From contig CM043869.1 of NCBI GenBank assembly GCA_023846275.1, forward strand, positions 18,199,501-18,263,500: a stretch of 64,000 bases of DNA, in the 5' to 3' direction. Below the pieces are notes generated by a model, which ran no database searches, was not told the DNA's origin, and saw only the letters and a program-made list of their open reading frames with translations. The translations under genes were made by a program, and so were the position numbers. Each line of letters begins with the position of its first letter. Position 1 is the stretch's first letter. Positions 27,501 to 38,500 of the stretch are shown piece after piece. This stretch comes from Vanilla planifolia (Eukaryota > Streptophyta > Magnoliopsida > Asparagales > Orchidaceae).

Positions 27501-28707
27501 TGGAGGTGACATGTGATCGTAGGTTAAGGAGTAAAGTTGTTTCCATATGATTAAGACTTTGTGCATATTACTTCTAAATAATTTATGATATGTATCCTTA
27601 TTGTTAAACAACTTCAGAGTAAAGTCTTGTTACAACCATAATGACATGGTTATATGTCGTAGTTTTTACTAGTCCAGATTCTGCAAAGGAAGCTGTTCTT
27701 CAAGAAGAGGAGAAAGCTGAAGGGGTTCATAGTGAAGAAAAGCAACCAAGAAAGAGAAAACGCAATATAATGAATGAAAGGCAAATTTCTCTAATTGAAA
27801 ATGCACTCTTGGAGGAGCCCGAAATGCACCGAAATGCTCCTTTGTTGCAGTTATGGTCAGAAAAGCTTTGTTCGCAGGTAAATGCTCTTTTTCTCATATT
27901 ACTTGCTATAAAAATCTCCTCTGGCCTCCATTATATATGTTCTGAATCATAATATTTGATTCCTATCCAGGGATCAGAGATTACGGCTTCTCAGCTAAAG
28001 AACTGGTAAGAAAGAAACATCACTATTTTTCCTTAGTTGTTTTAACTACCATAGATATGTATGTTTTTCCTTTCTTTGCTCTTCTGATCTTACTTCCATC
28101 ATACATTTATTCATTTATTTTTCCACACGTTTCTCTTCTTGTGTTCATGTTCTGGCTATGATGGTTTTCTTAGGTTGTTAAACTCTCATTAGGTGGTCTC
28201 TTGTTTTATGTTATTACCATTACCCTTCTTTGTTATAACTTTACATAAACAAATCTAAGCAAATAAAATGGTACTCTTTGTTGATTTGTTAGTACATTTG
28301 ATAGTCTGGTCTTAAAAGTACTTAATGAAAAACTTGTGATTAAAATTATAAAATGAAAAATAATAGTGGTATGATTTGAGCTATAACTTTTCTTCTGCAA
28401 TGTCAATACAAATTTCCAACTAAGTTGGGTGTAAGATAGGCTGAACAACCGGAAGGCGAGACTCGCCCGGGCTGCACGAGAGGCTCGAGCCCCTTCTGAA
28501 GGGGAGAACAACTACGACAGCGCAGGAGAGGAGTTGCATATGCCGGGAACCATGCGAGGATGCACACTTCAAGGTGATCCAATTGCTGAGCCACGTCCAC
28601 CTTTAGTTGGGACAAGTTCATCAACTATTTGCCCTCATAGGGAACCTGGCCTTGCAGAGGAGAGTGCAATGGATGATGATAGGGAGGTGGCGAGAGAAGG
28701 ACCGTAG
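598..28707 (+). CDS. NDX: NODULIN HOMEOBOX (NDX) protein, C-terminus truncated
   Basis: Exons: 598-723, 809-964, 6205-6288, 6389-6517, 8741-8965, 9316-9447, 9526-9621, 9706-9867, 9949-10264, 10353-10472, 10557-10626, 12157-12214, 12381-12494, 12691-12850, 27663-27877, 27971-28005, 28440-28707. All introns are GT..AG and all phases join, giving 821 residues. The order of conserved blocks matches plant NDX: ASSLPMHVIAVLLSDGR, LLAHPKVDIFMD, CQQCEASLQYLLALCQQ, LLQLCEAE..SYLDEVA, LADIFSDDSNFRSF, YAQQRTSYLIKIVANLHCF, then a basic stretch (residues about 677-684) and a divergent homeodomain. Helix 3 is QLKNWLNNRKARLAR with W733, N735 and R737. In Arabidopsis NDX is a nuclear protein that binds single-stranded DNA of the FLC R-loop, represses COOLAIR and works with PRC1 RING1 proteins; a similar role here is inference. 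ATG 598 may be internal, since relatives have some 15-25 more N-terminal residues. After the homeodomain only a 78-residue linker-like tail precedes TAG 28705. The family's C-terminal domain (GQYVVLVDG, KWYG, PSEATGTSF type motifs) is not seen. Confidence 0.92.
965..6204 (+). other. NDX intron 2 (5.2 kb), no coding content recognised
   Basis: AT-rich sequence with no maintained frame longer than about 80 codons. A possible sign of an old LTR element is a minus-strand 12-mer at 5372-5361, TAGTACCAGAGC, close to the initiator-Met primer-binding site usual in plant LTR retrotransposons, but I could not find paired LTRs or pol motifs. It also contains the AT microsatellite at 2188-2216. Nothing else could be assigned. 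Confidence 0.6.
2188..2216. repeat. AT dinucleotide microsatellite
   Basis: Alternating TA/AT run of about 29 bases with one G interruption, inside NDX intron 2. Confidence 0.9.
6518..8740 (+). other. NDX intron 4 (2.2 kb), nothing recognised
   Basis: AT-rich intron. It holds only short chance open frames on both strands and no transposon motif that I recognise. It ends in a good polypyrimidine tract and CAG acceptor at 8731-8740. Confidence 0.6.
10473..10556 (+). other. Exitron-like in-frame intron within NDX
   Basis: This 84-nt stretch is open in the NDX frame, so it can be read as coding (28 extra residues including CSNGYNLAMQLFELFF). It also has a GT donor after CTAT and a TTGTAG acceptor, and its size matches neighbouring short introns (78-100 nt). 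Splicing it out joins CENLC to SLSNFAASSMPNLL, which fits the family pattern NL-SLL-HAESLIPN-L-EDVQLLR. Leaving it in inserts 28 residues with no family counterpart. I therefore treat it as an intron, but retention would give an 849-residue isoform. Confidence 0.72.
10627..12156 (+). other. NDX intron 10-11 gap (1.5 kb), nothing recognised
   Basis: T-rich intron between LLR (codon split AG/G) and LFTDQLKKL. It has no open frame of note and no transposon homology seen by eye. Donor GGTGAC and acceptor TATAG keep the phase. Confidence 0.6.
13333..13515 (+). repeat. Copia-A 5' LTR (approximate)
   Basis: Aligns by eye with 27099-27274: AAGCCATTAAT, TCAATATTTG-TTTG, AATATT-TC. It starts with TG at 13333. 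Divergence is substantial, so the insertion is old. Confidence 0.65.
14301..15660 (+). pseudogene. Copia-A protease and integrase remnant
   Basis: The 132-codon frame at 14301-14699 contains WILDSTASNYMIGN, then HLSSSIILHSMLHVP and ACNLILFSKL. These are the Copia protease and GAG-pre-integrase pattern. The protease active site usually reads DSGA; here the glycine is threonine, which should inactivate it. Further right, in shifting frames with stops, are integrase-like pieces: a DDRNEHITQS..NRLQ stretch, TSYLTNKML and HPTCQSIYPLKKFLNALVSCIC. The sequence is a dead fragment cut off by Gypsy-A. Confidence 0.8.
16030..16500 (-). repeat. Gypsy-A LTR (left copy, approximate)
   Basis: Pairs with 25130-25600. 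Shared blocks include CATTTG..ATATCATTT, AGTTATAA-TATCAA-TAAGA, CCAAGTGAA-CTTGA and CATGTGGATGCGATTTGAAC against CATGGTTGCGATTTAAAC. Ends are not sharply defined. Confidence 0.65.
16795..19990 (+). pseudogene. Antisense open frames inside Gypsy-A, function unknown
   Basis: Plus-strand frames run opposite to the Gypsy-A pol. The longest (16795-17193, 132 codons) reads LLDVPVGAFKDFLVAIPRRK near its start and looks protein-like. Others follow at about 17460-17600, 17760-17930, 18230-18420 (ARRLKGKQKW) and 19470-19590 (LKDQLMTMSSFIKE). Several are flanked by intron-like signals, such as GTAAAATG..CTTTTCAAG (19632-19700) and GTAAGCATT..TTGATTTAG (about 19263-19340). Tat-type Gypsy elements are known to carry antisense ORFs in this position. 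Whether this is such an ORF or a captured host gene fragment I cannot tell. Stops show that it is not intact. Confidence 0.4.
20330..20750. repeat. Diverged tandem repeat (period about 60 bp)
   Basis: Successive units share a core like GATGGAACAATGA-AAGG followed by AAGAAAG and a CTTT(A/G)CCTTTT stretch. Examples are around 20470, 20530, 20590, 20650 and 20715. It lies between the integrase and the 3'-side LTR of Gypsy-A, a position where Tat-type elements often carry tandem repeats. Confidence 0.6.
21750..24620 (-). pseudogene. Gypsy-A pol remnant: RT, RNase H, integrase
   Basis: Minus-strand pieces in order. WLVSYLDWIANVVLLKKSNG and the MCM.Y.DLN equivalent begin reverse transcriptase at about 24.45 kb. 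TSFIINFGILYMPYLSNLKN then A-ATYQ follows at 24.2 kb. The YVDD active site is altered to an A-D-I-D-N reading near 24.07 kb, losing one aspartate. RNase H connection motifs follow at 23593-23408: FIVSHTSKDTKLKYSPLKKL, ALTLIMSAHQLYQCFQAH. Integrase ends with TTKVANKIFLRILKPHLED then KWLEKLPSVLLVY (about 22.15-22.02 kb), the pattern seen in plant Gypsy integrases before the host-specific tail. Frequent stops and frameshifts make it non-functional. Confidence 0.85.
25130..25600 (-). repeat. Gypsy-A LTR (right copy, approximate)
   Basis: The partner of 16030-16500, in the same orientation. This is the 5' LTR with respect to the minus-strand pol. To its right the Copia-A reverse transcriptase resumes. 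Confidence 0.65.
25730..26850 (+). pseudogene. Copia-A reverse transcriptase remnant
   Basis: Frames on the + strand read GFKWIFTIKLYGNGSVYHYE, then VVESFTQTYDIGYQDTLAPI, then LTINLDWPLLLI..NVFLNDDVLEDVY. This is the standard start of Copia reverse transcriptase (KWVF..GS..Y.ARLVAKGFTQ..G.DY..TFAPVAK). Many stops and frame changes follow, and later pieces suggest the RNase H side. The order is collinear with the protease and integrase half at 14.3-15.7 kb, so both halves are one element. Confidence 0.85.
27099..27274 (+). repeat. Copia-A 3' LTR (approximate)
   Basis: Begins TGTTAGAATCC directly after a purine-rich tract and aligns with the copy at 13333-13515 in the same orientation. It ends about 390 bp before the NDX homeodomain exon. 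Confidence 0.65.
27749..28470 (+). other. NDX homeodomain-coding segment (three exons)
   Basis: The homeodomain is split over exons 27663-27877, 27971-28005 and 28440-28707. It starts with a lysine/arginine-rich stretch (RKRKR), a likely nuclear localisation signal, followed by the helix 1 region MNERQISLIENALLEEPEMH. The helix 3 tryptophan codon is split between TG at 28004-28005 and G at 28440, giving NW-LNNRKARLAR. Position 50 and the helix 3 sequence are atypical of classical homeodomains but typical of NDX. Confidence 0.9.
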
Positions 28708-29582
28708 ACTTATGACCCTAGCCTTAACAATGGAAGACCATTCTCATATGTATCAAAGCCTTTTTTATTTGCTGCAAATGGAAGAAATGTTGTTTATTGA
28801 TCGATTTATTATTATTGCTAGTAATTTTTAAATGATAATAAAATTAGCTTAAACTACGTTTTATCAAACAAATATATGTGCCCAGGGCAAGCTTTTAGAT
28901 GCATTGCTAATCTAACCACAATAAGGTTATTTTAAGCCGTATAAAAAGTGTTCTTGATTTAAAAATATATCTTTAATTGGTATCAAAATATTTAAGAGAT
29001 ATTTAGTTTTATTAAATATGGATTGTTATTAACATTTCAGTCTATTATATTTAGTATGTTAAAATTTTTTATAATATGTATTGCTTGTTCTCAAATTTTT
29101 TTGTAAATTTGCAAATTAGAAGTTTGATAAACTTTTAAAAATAATTGTTTTACAACATCAGATTCTCGTATGTATACTATTAATAATGTTTTTTGGCTTG
29201 TTTTTTTTCACTTTTACATTAACCCAAAATTAGATTTTAACCTTATATTAAACTTAAATGAAGTCTTGCTGATCGCACGAAGAAAGTACTCTCCTTTTAA
29301 CACTTTCAGCATTTGAAAACATTACAAACACATGGTAACGGTAAGACCTGTTATTACCTTCACCTCAAACTCAACTAAATAATATAAAAGTGATACTTTA
29401 GGACTTAACCAACCATCAGAAGTCCTGAAAACTAACAAACAATTTTTTCCAGCCAACCCAGGGAAGACGAGCATCTCCAACAAAAGCCTCAAATCTATGT
29501 TTTTTAAAGGAAAAATATAAATAAAATAAAATATCACAAAGGAATAACTTAACAACAGAGGTTAACTTAAAACAATTTCCAA
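28708..29582. other. Short gap between convergent NDX and AKR genes
   Basis: The 875-bp AT-rich interval holds the presumed 3' UTRs of both genes. I looked here on the + strand for the missing NDX C-terminal domain (GQYVV, KWYG, SEATGTSF type motifs) and saw none. Confidence 0.7.
28837..28842 (+). terminator. Possible NDX polyadenylation signal
   Basis: AATAAA, 130 bases after the NDX stop codon, in T/A-rich sequence. The spacing suits a plant near-upstream element, but plant signals are loose, so this is tentative. Confidence 0.35.
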
Positions 29583-32500
29583 TTAAGGGCAGGGGTTAGG
29601 ATAAGCAGCATGTATTCTGTTGATGTCTTCAATTATTTCTGCAGATAGATGGATCTTTGAAGCATGAATAACCTCCTTCAGCTGCCAAGATTTGGTCGCA
29701 CCAAATACTGTACTGCAGATCAAAGGATGATCGAGGACGAAAGCTACAAATTGACGAAGACTTTGGTCAGTTAAAAACATTACATTACATATGATGTAAT
29801 CAAACAACGATTTCCAACAATTGCAATTAGAGACATAAAATTCGAACTATGTCGTAAATATATTAACCATCATCAAATGATTAAAGTTCCTTTGGTTCCA
29901 ATGGCACATAAAAGATATAAGATGTAATCAAACCTTGATTTGAGTTAGTAAGTAGGAGAATGATGATACAACATTAAAGCTTAAAAAACAAAAATGGGTA
30001 TACTCTTTGGCTATCTATAAATGAATTTATTTAGTGTTATATCTTTCTCTTCCTCTTCTACATCTACAACTGTTCTCAACAAGACGTTCCTTGTTCATCC
30101 CTTCAATGTTTGTTTCGTTCCAACCATGTCCTCATTGTTAATAACATCATAAAAATAAATGATGAGAATATAAATTATTGTATTGTATAGATGTTTTTTT
30201 ATTAACAAATTGACCTTTAGAAAAGTTGAAGAACCATGATAGAGATTGACAGAAGTAGATTACCGAACAAGATGAAAATGCATGACAGAATCAAAATAAG
30301 ATAGAATAATAGCCACATACGTCCCAAATAAGATAAATCCAATGCATGCTATAAACTACTAATTCTTTTCTAGCTTTCATGATGGTCCAAAAGTAACCAA
30401 CCACCTTCACACTCTAGTATCAAAATGTCCACATGAAAGGGCAACTAAGTTTGTTCCACTTCGTGTTGAGGATGGAAGTGACTAATGCCTTTGCTTCTAC
30501 TTGATCAACTGGCAAAATCATTGTTTTCAACCATATGTTGACATTGTTTTATGCTCTTATAATAGGATGTGCAAATGTAAAAATAAATATATACATCTTT
30601 TGTGCTGTGCATCATCTAATAAATTATCGGACTTCTGTCTATCGAAATAAATCTAAACAATGTAAGTAATCCCACACACATCATTGAGAATAGAAACGTC
30701 AACAAGTTCCTCAGCAAATGATTGTCGTCCCATTAGCAGATGTTTGTAGAAGGTACAAATCAATCTAAGAATTTTTATTGCATAAGACATGGCATAAATC
30801 AAAATCAAGGTATGACAGGCTTCTAAAGAGCAAAGCTAAGAAAAAGAGATTTATTATACATGTGATGCCAGATAAAAACAATTCAAAAAAATACATGTTG
30901 GAAAGTTATTGAAGAGCTAACAAACTATAATGTCAAGAAAGTGCATGGAATGAATAATAAAAAGGTAATATTTTAGACTCCATACCAATTGCAAGACATG
31001 CAGGCGAAATACCATATTTTTTTGCTATACCAATGTAATCCTGAAAATGTGTTAGGATAAACTCATTAGCATATAATTCACATGTCTAGTCAAGGCTTTC
31101 TTCAACGAAAGATGACAAATCTTTAAATAGAAGCAAAAGTTGCAAAAACATATTGTTTAAGCAGAGAAATGCAAAAAGAAATAAATTTTTTAAGTGCTTT
31201 GCAATATCCATCCCAAAAAAATAAATTGCGAGTACAGGAGCATGGCAGCTGTGAGAAGGCTTGCTACAGATGGCAATATTCTTTAACGAATATTGTGATG
31301 TCAAAAGTTGAAAGAAAACAACGTAAACGTATCACAATGATTCAAGCATCCCTAACCTTAACTGTTTTAATAGACACAAGATAAGGTCATGTTAAATCAT
31401 GATGTGCTTAGAATTAGGACCATGGAGAAGATTGCAGACAATTCAACAACACTCATGCCAACTTTAAGACTGCCTTAAGCTCTTCTATTTTAACTCTTCT
31501 TTTGGGTGACAGTGACCTTGGAAGTGGACACAACAAAAACTACAATTTCTAGGCACAAGGAACATAACTCTTTTCCATTTGCACTGGCACTTCCAGAGGT
31601 GGAGCTGTGATGAGAATCATGAAATTTAACTTACACGCTTTCTTTATATCAAATCACCCAAATTCATTCAATCATCTCTTTGGCACCTACCTTGAAAGAA
31701 GATGAACCCTCAACTTTAAAACCTTTCCAAACGAATTAAAAGTTCATGAATAATGCTTACATCAAGTATAAATTAATTCCTTAGCCAATTAATCATTTAT
31801 TTGAACACTTAGCTACCAACTCTGCTATATTCTACTAGAGAATTTTCAGGTCCATAAGCATTGATGGTAAAAAAAGCTACTCAGCATTAGTAACAAACAT
31901 GATGTTTCCCCTCTTAAGTCCCATCTAAAAAATTTTACTTCAATTCTTTGTTAGAAAAGGCTTCTGATTCCTTTGCCTCATACACAACACCCCCAACATA
32001 TTCTAGAATATCCAAAGGAATTCAATTCACCATTTCAATTTGCTTCCCAAGTACAATCAAGTAACTAAGTCTTTGAACTATGGCCAAGTCAAAATAGGAA
32101 CAAATTTAGGCTGAGAAACCCATTGGGCCATCTAAAAATTCTAAAAATTGTCATCTTTTTTTCATGTTTTCACAAATTATTCACTAGCATTGGAAATACA
32201 TTTAAATAACTGTTCCCACCCTTATTTGAACATCAACATTTTCTCCTTTTTCAATTCTCTCTTCTTCCTTTCCAACCTACTATTTCATTTCCCTTTCATT
32301 TAGTTTCCATCCAAATCTTTCTTTGAATCTTCTAGAATCCATGAGCATTACATTTGAAAAGTTTTCCTCTTTCTTATTCAAATTTTCAGGATCAATTTCA
32401 TGCCATTTGTGTTTTAGTTCCTTTCATAACTCACTAGTACAAATTCTTTTATCTACCATGCCTTTTAACCAACATCCATGACCTAATGGTTACCTCAAAT

Positions 32501-35500
32501 CCAAGCCTCCCTTCTTCCACCACAACTAACTTTGACTTCTTTACACTCTCCTTCCCTTCCCTAGTCTTTGGCATCCCACAATCATCCGTCGTGTATCCAT
32601 GTCTACCAAAAGAGAGAGAAGTACACAATTTACAAATTCTCATACAAAATGACTCGAATCTTTTCCTATAAATTTGAACTTCAAAAATAAGGGCTTATTC
32701 AGATCAAATTCTATGCAAATCCAAGCATATTTTTTATGAGTCACCGATATAGTTTTTGCTTTATGTTTTGATGAATCGAGCAATGCAGCTTGTAATTCTC
32801 TACAAGATCTTGTCATTGTTTTCAATGAAAATTACAAGAGTTCTCACCCACATGATGAGTTTTTATAATAGTTGCACTCTTTTGCAACAAACTTCAGCTG
32901 CCAAAGTTGGTAGTAATCCATCATGGTCCACAATCATTCAAAATATTACCTTCAAAAAGTCTTCCTATTAAATGAAACTCATAACATGATAATTGTTCCC
33001 AAAGTTATCAAAACTATTTCTCTTCATGATGTCTACAAAATTATCAATGTTCTATTAAAAATTTGAAACCTAACTTTTCTTTTAACTATTTGATGATATA
33101 ATGAATTCTTCGATGGCTTCCAAAGTCTAGTTTTCTACTCTTTCAACAATCTCATTATTAGCCAACCTTCTTCATTGAGATTAAAATATTCTTCTTTAGC
33201 AACACTTAGAGACTCATAACTATCAGCTCGAAGCAACATCTCTATAAACATGTTCATCCTATTCTCCCAAAACAAGGCTTCATCCTCCCCTCCTCCCCTA
33301 ACTAAAGTTCCTACACCACTACTTGTTCAAAGGTGTTACATAGCAAATGCCAATTCATAATATATTATAACTCAAATCTTCTCTTCTCCTTGTTGGTACT
33401 TCTCAGCTCTTCTTCCTTCCTGGATGTCTAATTTTCCTATTCTCTAGATATCATTCAAACAAGTAATTTTAAGTTAACATTCCTTAAGTGTATAAGCAAC
33501 CCATTCTATTTTTTATAGTCTTGCCATTAAAAGTGCTAGTATCATAAATATAATTGCAGTTTTGAGAGAAAGGAATCATTTTTTCTGCTCTTAGATTGAT
33601 GAATCATATCCAATTTTATAATACATCATAAGTAATCCTAATGTAGGACATGAAGTTGTCATTAAACATGATCATGAAGGGGAAGAAGTGTATGAAAAGT
33701 AAAATTTAGAATAAAAATGGAAAGATAATATTTATCATATGCCCATCACAAGAAGCATGACAAGAAAACATATATGAAAATAATTTAGGACCAACTAAAG
33801 AAGAAACTTTTAAATAACCAAGGAAAATGGACCAGCAGTTTATACACTCAAATGAAGCTTCTAAAGATACAAACTAGCTAGTGGTATCCAAGAGATAGTC
33901 TATCTAAAGACAATGGTGAGATTGTCTATTTAAAGACAATGGGTGTTAGTGGTTGCTGATTTTATTCAAGTAGATATTAGTAATTGGATTTATTATAGTA
34001 CATATTAGTGTTAATATATGAACTTGTGTGAGTGGTTCAAAACCTAGAATAAAAGGGATCCTTTTGGTTGCTTTTGAATTATTTTAATGCAACAGTAGAT
34101 GGCTAGAGTGAAGGAGATTGGTGGCTTGAGAATAATTTGGCGACTTTTTATTTTTTGCCTTCTCCTTGCCTCTCCTCCCCTCCTCTTCACCCCATTCCCC
34201 AACTTCGATGTTCAAAAATCTCTTGTTTTCTCCTCTTTACTTCTTTTAATTTCTTTTCCTTCACCTCTCCCATGATATTGTAGCATATGAACCCACATGC
34301 CTGCTTAGCCAAACCAGCACCTGTCTACCTCATCTCGCATCAACAAGCACGTGCCTGCACATCATTTGCACCGATTAGGTCCCTATGCCCATGTGTGCAC
34401 ACCCCATCTACATCCCTTGCAACACGTGAACTACCATGACTCTTAATGCCCTTGAATGCATGAACGTCCTTGCAAATGCCTGCTCGCACAATTTAGCACT
34501 AGTTGAAGCACCCTCAACAATCTCCACATGCCAGGCCACACTAGGCCTGAGATCTTACACCAACTTGGCCTAGCAAAAATGGTTACCTTGCAAAGTGAAC
34601 ATTACCTAAGCCAATTCTTGCAATATTTGAGCTTAGACCCTCTTGAATTCTCTTCCTACACCATGCAACATTAGGACCAAAGAAAATGTTGGTCCATCAT
34701 TTCCCTTGGTTGTTTAAAAGTCTCTTCTTTGATTGGCCCAAAATTATCTTCATATGTACTTGTCATGCTCTTTGTAATAGGCTTATGATGAACACTTTGT
34801 CTTTTCATTTGTGATCCAAACTCTATTTGTTCTTCAAGTGCTTCACCTGTTCTATGTGTTCAATGATCTCTTGAAGTGTTATAACATTCTTATTTACCAA
34901 AAAGAACTATCCTGCACAAAATTGAAGTTCTAGTTCTCAAAATTATGGTGTTAGCTTTTCAATTTCATCCTTTATTTGTCATGCATCTTCAATGGGTGGT
35001 TGATTCTTCCACCTTAAGAAAATAACATGAAAAATTAGGACTAGAAATCTCATCATAAATAATATTGTATACATCAAAAACTTTGGTCATGATAACAAAT
35101 GACAATTATTGACTTAAATCACCTCACAAAATTAACTTGCAAATTCTTTGATTTAACATTTCTTTTATACATAGAATATCATCAATATTAAAGGCTGGGC
35201 TAATAAACATATCTAAAGGTAATTCAAAAACATATACATTGGTACCAAGTTTTCTAATTGATTTGAAAGGCTCATAAGCTCTTGCATGAAATTTCTTATC
35301 CTTGGTAAAGAAATATCCCCTACAAAGTGTATGTAGATTAGAACATAATCCCCTTCACAATACTCTTTGAAAGTTCTATTTTAATTTATTTTAATTCCAA
35401 AACATATACATTTGTACCAAGTTTTCTAATTGTTTTGAAAGGCTCATAAGCACTAGCATGAAATTTCTTATCCTTGGTAATGAAATATCCCTCAAAGTAT

Positions 35501-38500
35501 ATATAGATTAAGAGCAAATGCCCTTCACAATACTCTTTGAAAGTTTTATTTTAATTTATTGAATTGGCATATTATTTACTACTAAATTCAAGTTATTGTT
35601 TGACCTCATGATGTATCGATGAAAGTCTTTAGCAAAAGTGAAAACAATAACACAAAATGCATGTTTAAGTACAAATGGAGGTTAATAAACCTTTTAGGAT
35701 AAAAACCACATAAAATTTCAAAAGATATCTTATTAATAGTTCTTGAAATAGTATTATCATATGCAAATTCAAAAGAAAGTGCAAACCCAAAATTCCTTAA
35801 TGCTTATCCACCAAAAATCTAAAACATATTCCTTAGTGTCTTATTCATCTATCTATTTAGGGATAGAAAACAAATGAAAATTCTAGTTGAGTTCCTACTA
35901 ATATCCATAATATTTTCCAAAAAATGACACAAACTTTGCATCCCTATCAATTATTATAATAGATGACAAAACAATTTCACAATTTCTTTAAAAATTAATT
36001 TAGCCACATGCAAAGCATCATTAGTCTTAGCATGTATGAAATTAGTCATCTTAGAAAATCTATCAACATCTACAAAATAGGTTATCATGGTACCTAGGTG
36101 TCATGGGTAATATTAATATAAAGTTTGTAGACAAATCTTCCCAAAGTCTACTATAGGCAAAGTAAAATATCTATCGATTTTTTGCTTAGTAGCTTTTGTA
36201 TGCTTACGATTAAAGCATTGGGCTACCATGCTATCCATACACTCTTTAGTGAAGGCTAATAGAGTCCATTCTCAAGTAAACAAAGTCTTGTCTCTTCTTG
36301 GATGTCTAGTTATACCTCTAACATACAACTCAAGAACTAAAAACTATCTCAAGAAAGTTTAAGAATGGATAATTATTTTCTATCAAACAAATAAAACTAT
36401 ATAACAACAAATATGGTCAAAACTACTAATGATTTATATTTGTACTCATAAATAAGGCTGAAATCTTAGCATACCAAAATGATCTTTCATCTTATTAAAG
36501 TAGGGGCCTAAAATTCTATTTTTGATATGACTATGATAACTCTTGATAATAAATAAAAGGGTTTGCTTTCAATACCAAGCTTGTTCTTGAGAACAAAAGT
36601 ATTGTAAATACTCAACCCACTTAACAAACGCATGGTTCGACTTTTTTTATGTATTTATAAACTTTATAGCATGATGGTCAAAAATAAATTTCCTATACAA
36701 TAAATAATGCCACTAGTGTTTCAATGGCTAAATTATTAAATAAAACTATCTATCATAAGTTGAATACTTTTACTTAGTATTATTTTAACTTTTAACTAAA
36801 ATAAATCACTAAGCAGTTCTTTTGACTAAGTACTCCAAAACATATCTCAGAGGCATCACAAGTAACTTCAAATAACTAAGAAAAGTTTTCTATCTTAAGA
36901 ACCAAAGCAAAAGTTGTACAAACCTCTATCTGGTTGAAGACTATCTCGAAACTAAGAGTCCAAACAAAATTTTCTTTCATTAGAATACCTATGATAGTAA
37001 CCATTATGATATATAAGTTCCTAATGAATCTTTTGTTAAATTTGCAAATTCATGAAAGCACCTAACATCAATAATATTCATAGGAGTTAGTCATTCGATT
37101 ATAATTTTGACTTTGGTAAAACCATGACAAAGACTAATAGAAGATACTATAAAACCTAGAAAAAGCACCTCCTTTTTCATGAACAAACATTTCTTCATAT
37201 TTATATATATATCTTTTCCTCTCTTAATTTTCTAAAAACCATCCTAAAATGCTTTAAATAACTAGCCTCATTAACACGACATATTAATATCTTGTCAAAA
37301 CAAACCACTAAAAGTTTTCCTATTCAGGGTCTAAGAATGGTACTCGTCATCTCATGAATATATTAAGTAAAATTAATAGACCAAAAGACAATACTAAGCA
37401 CTCATATAATCCATTTAGGGTCTTAAATGCAATTTTTCATCTATCTCTAACCTAATCAAAATTTGATGTTATCCACTCTTAAGATCTATCTCAAAAAAAT
37501 AATTTAAATAGCAACTAGGTCAAGCATGTCATCAAACCTATACTTGATAATTTTAATTATGGCTTTACTATCAATGCGTATCCAAGTCCTATCCTTTTTA
37601 GGGGTCAATAATGTTGGAACAACAAAAGTCTCCAACTCTTGTAAAAACTCTTTCTTTAATAACTGTACTTATCTCTTTAATTCTATATATTTAGTAAGAC
37701 TTATTCTATAGTGAGGTTAGATTTGGAAGCTAACACCCTAAAATAAAGTTAATGATATTTTGTTTACACTTAAAGAAACTCATCTGGGGCAACATCAAAA
37801 AATTCTTTCAATAAATTTGAGATCATAATAGGTATGGGAACCTCAATAGCTTCAAAGATGGCATCTTTCATGTGCAAGATAAGGAAAAATGCCATCTATT
37901 TGGGTCAACTAATTTACAAAATTATCAGAATCATCAGCCCAATCAAAGGAATGTGCATAGAAATACCTTTGGTTTCTAGACTTCTCAACTTTTCAATTGA
38001 ATGACATGGATTCAAAGGTATTTATGGAAATGCATCTATTAGAATGTTCGCAACCTAAGATTTTGTTGGCATATAGACAAGCTTAATGGCATTCCCTTCA
38101 ATTTATTTTTTGAAGAAGTAACAATCAAATTCCACATGCTTGGTCCATCAAAATGCATAAGGTCTTTGGTATCATTGATAATAGATTGATTGTCACAAAA
38201 AAGTATCATAGGATCTTCCATTTTGGTTCTAAGAACTTCAAATAATCTTTTTATCTAGACATTATCACAAATTCCATGGGCCATAGCTCAGAATTTTCCT
38301 TCTCCACTATTCCAAATATGAAATTGTATTTTACTTTCCAAGTGATAAGGTTACCCAAACATGAGAGAAATAATTGAATGTAAATTGTAAATCAATTTTT
38401 TATCCAACCTACTCTGTATCATTGTAGATTTTCACGCCTTAGTCTGTACATTTTCAAAAGAATATTCTTATTCATGAAGTCAACTTCTAAAATTTTAAGA

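Noticed and set aside
28233-28624. Minus-strand frames over the NDX homeodomain exon
   Set aside because: They are antisense shadows of a coding exon with good splice sites.
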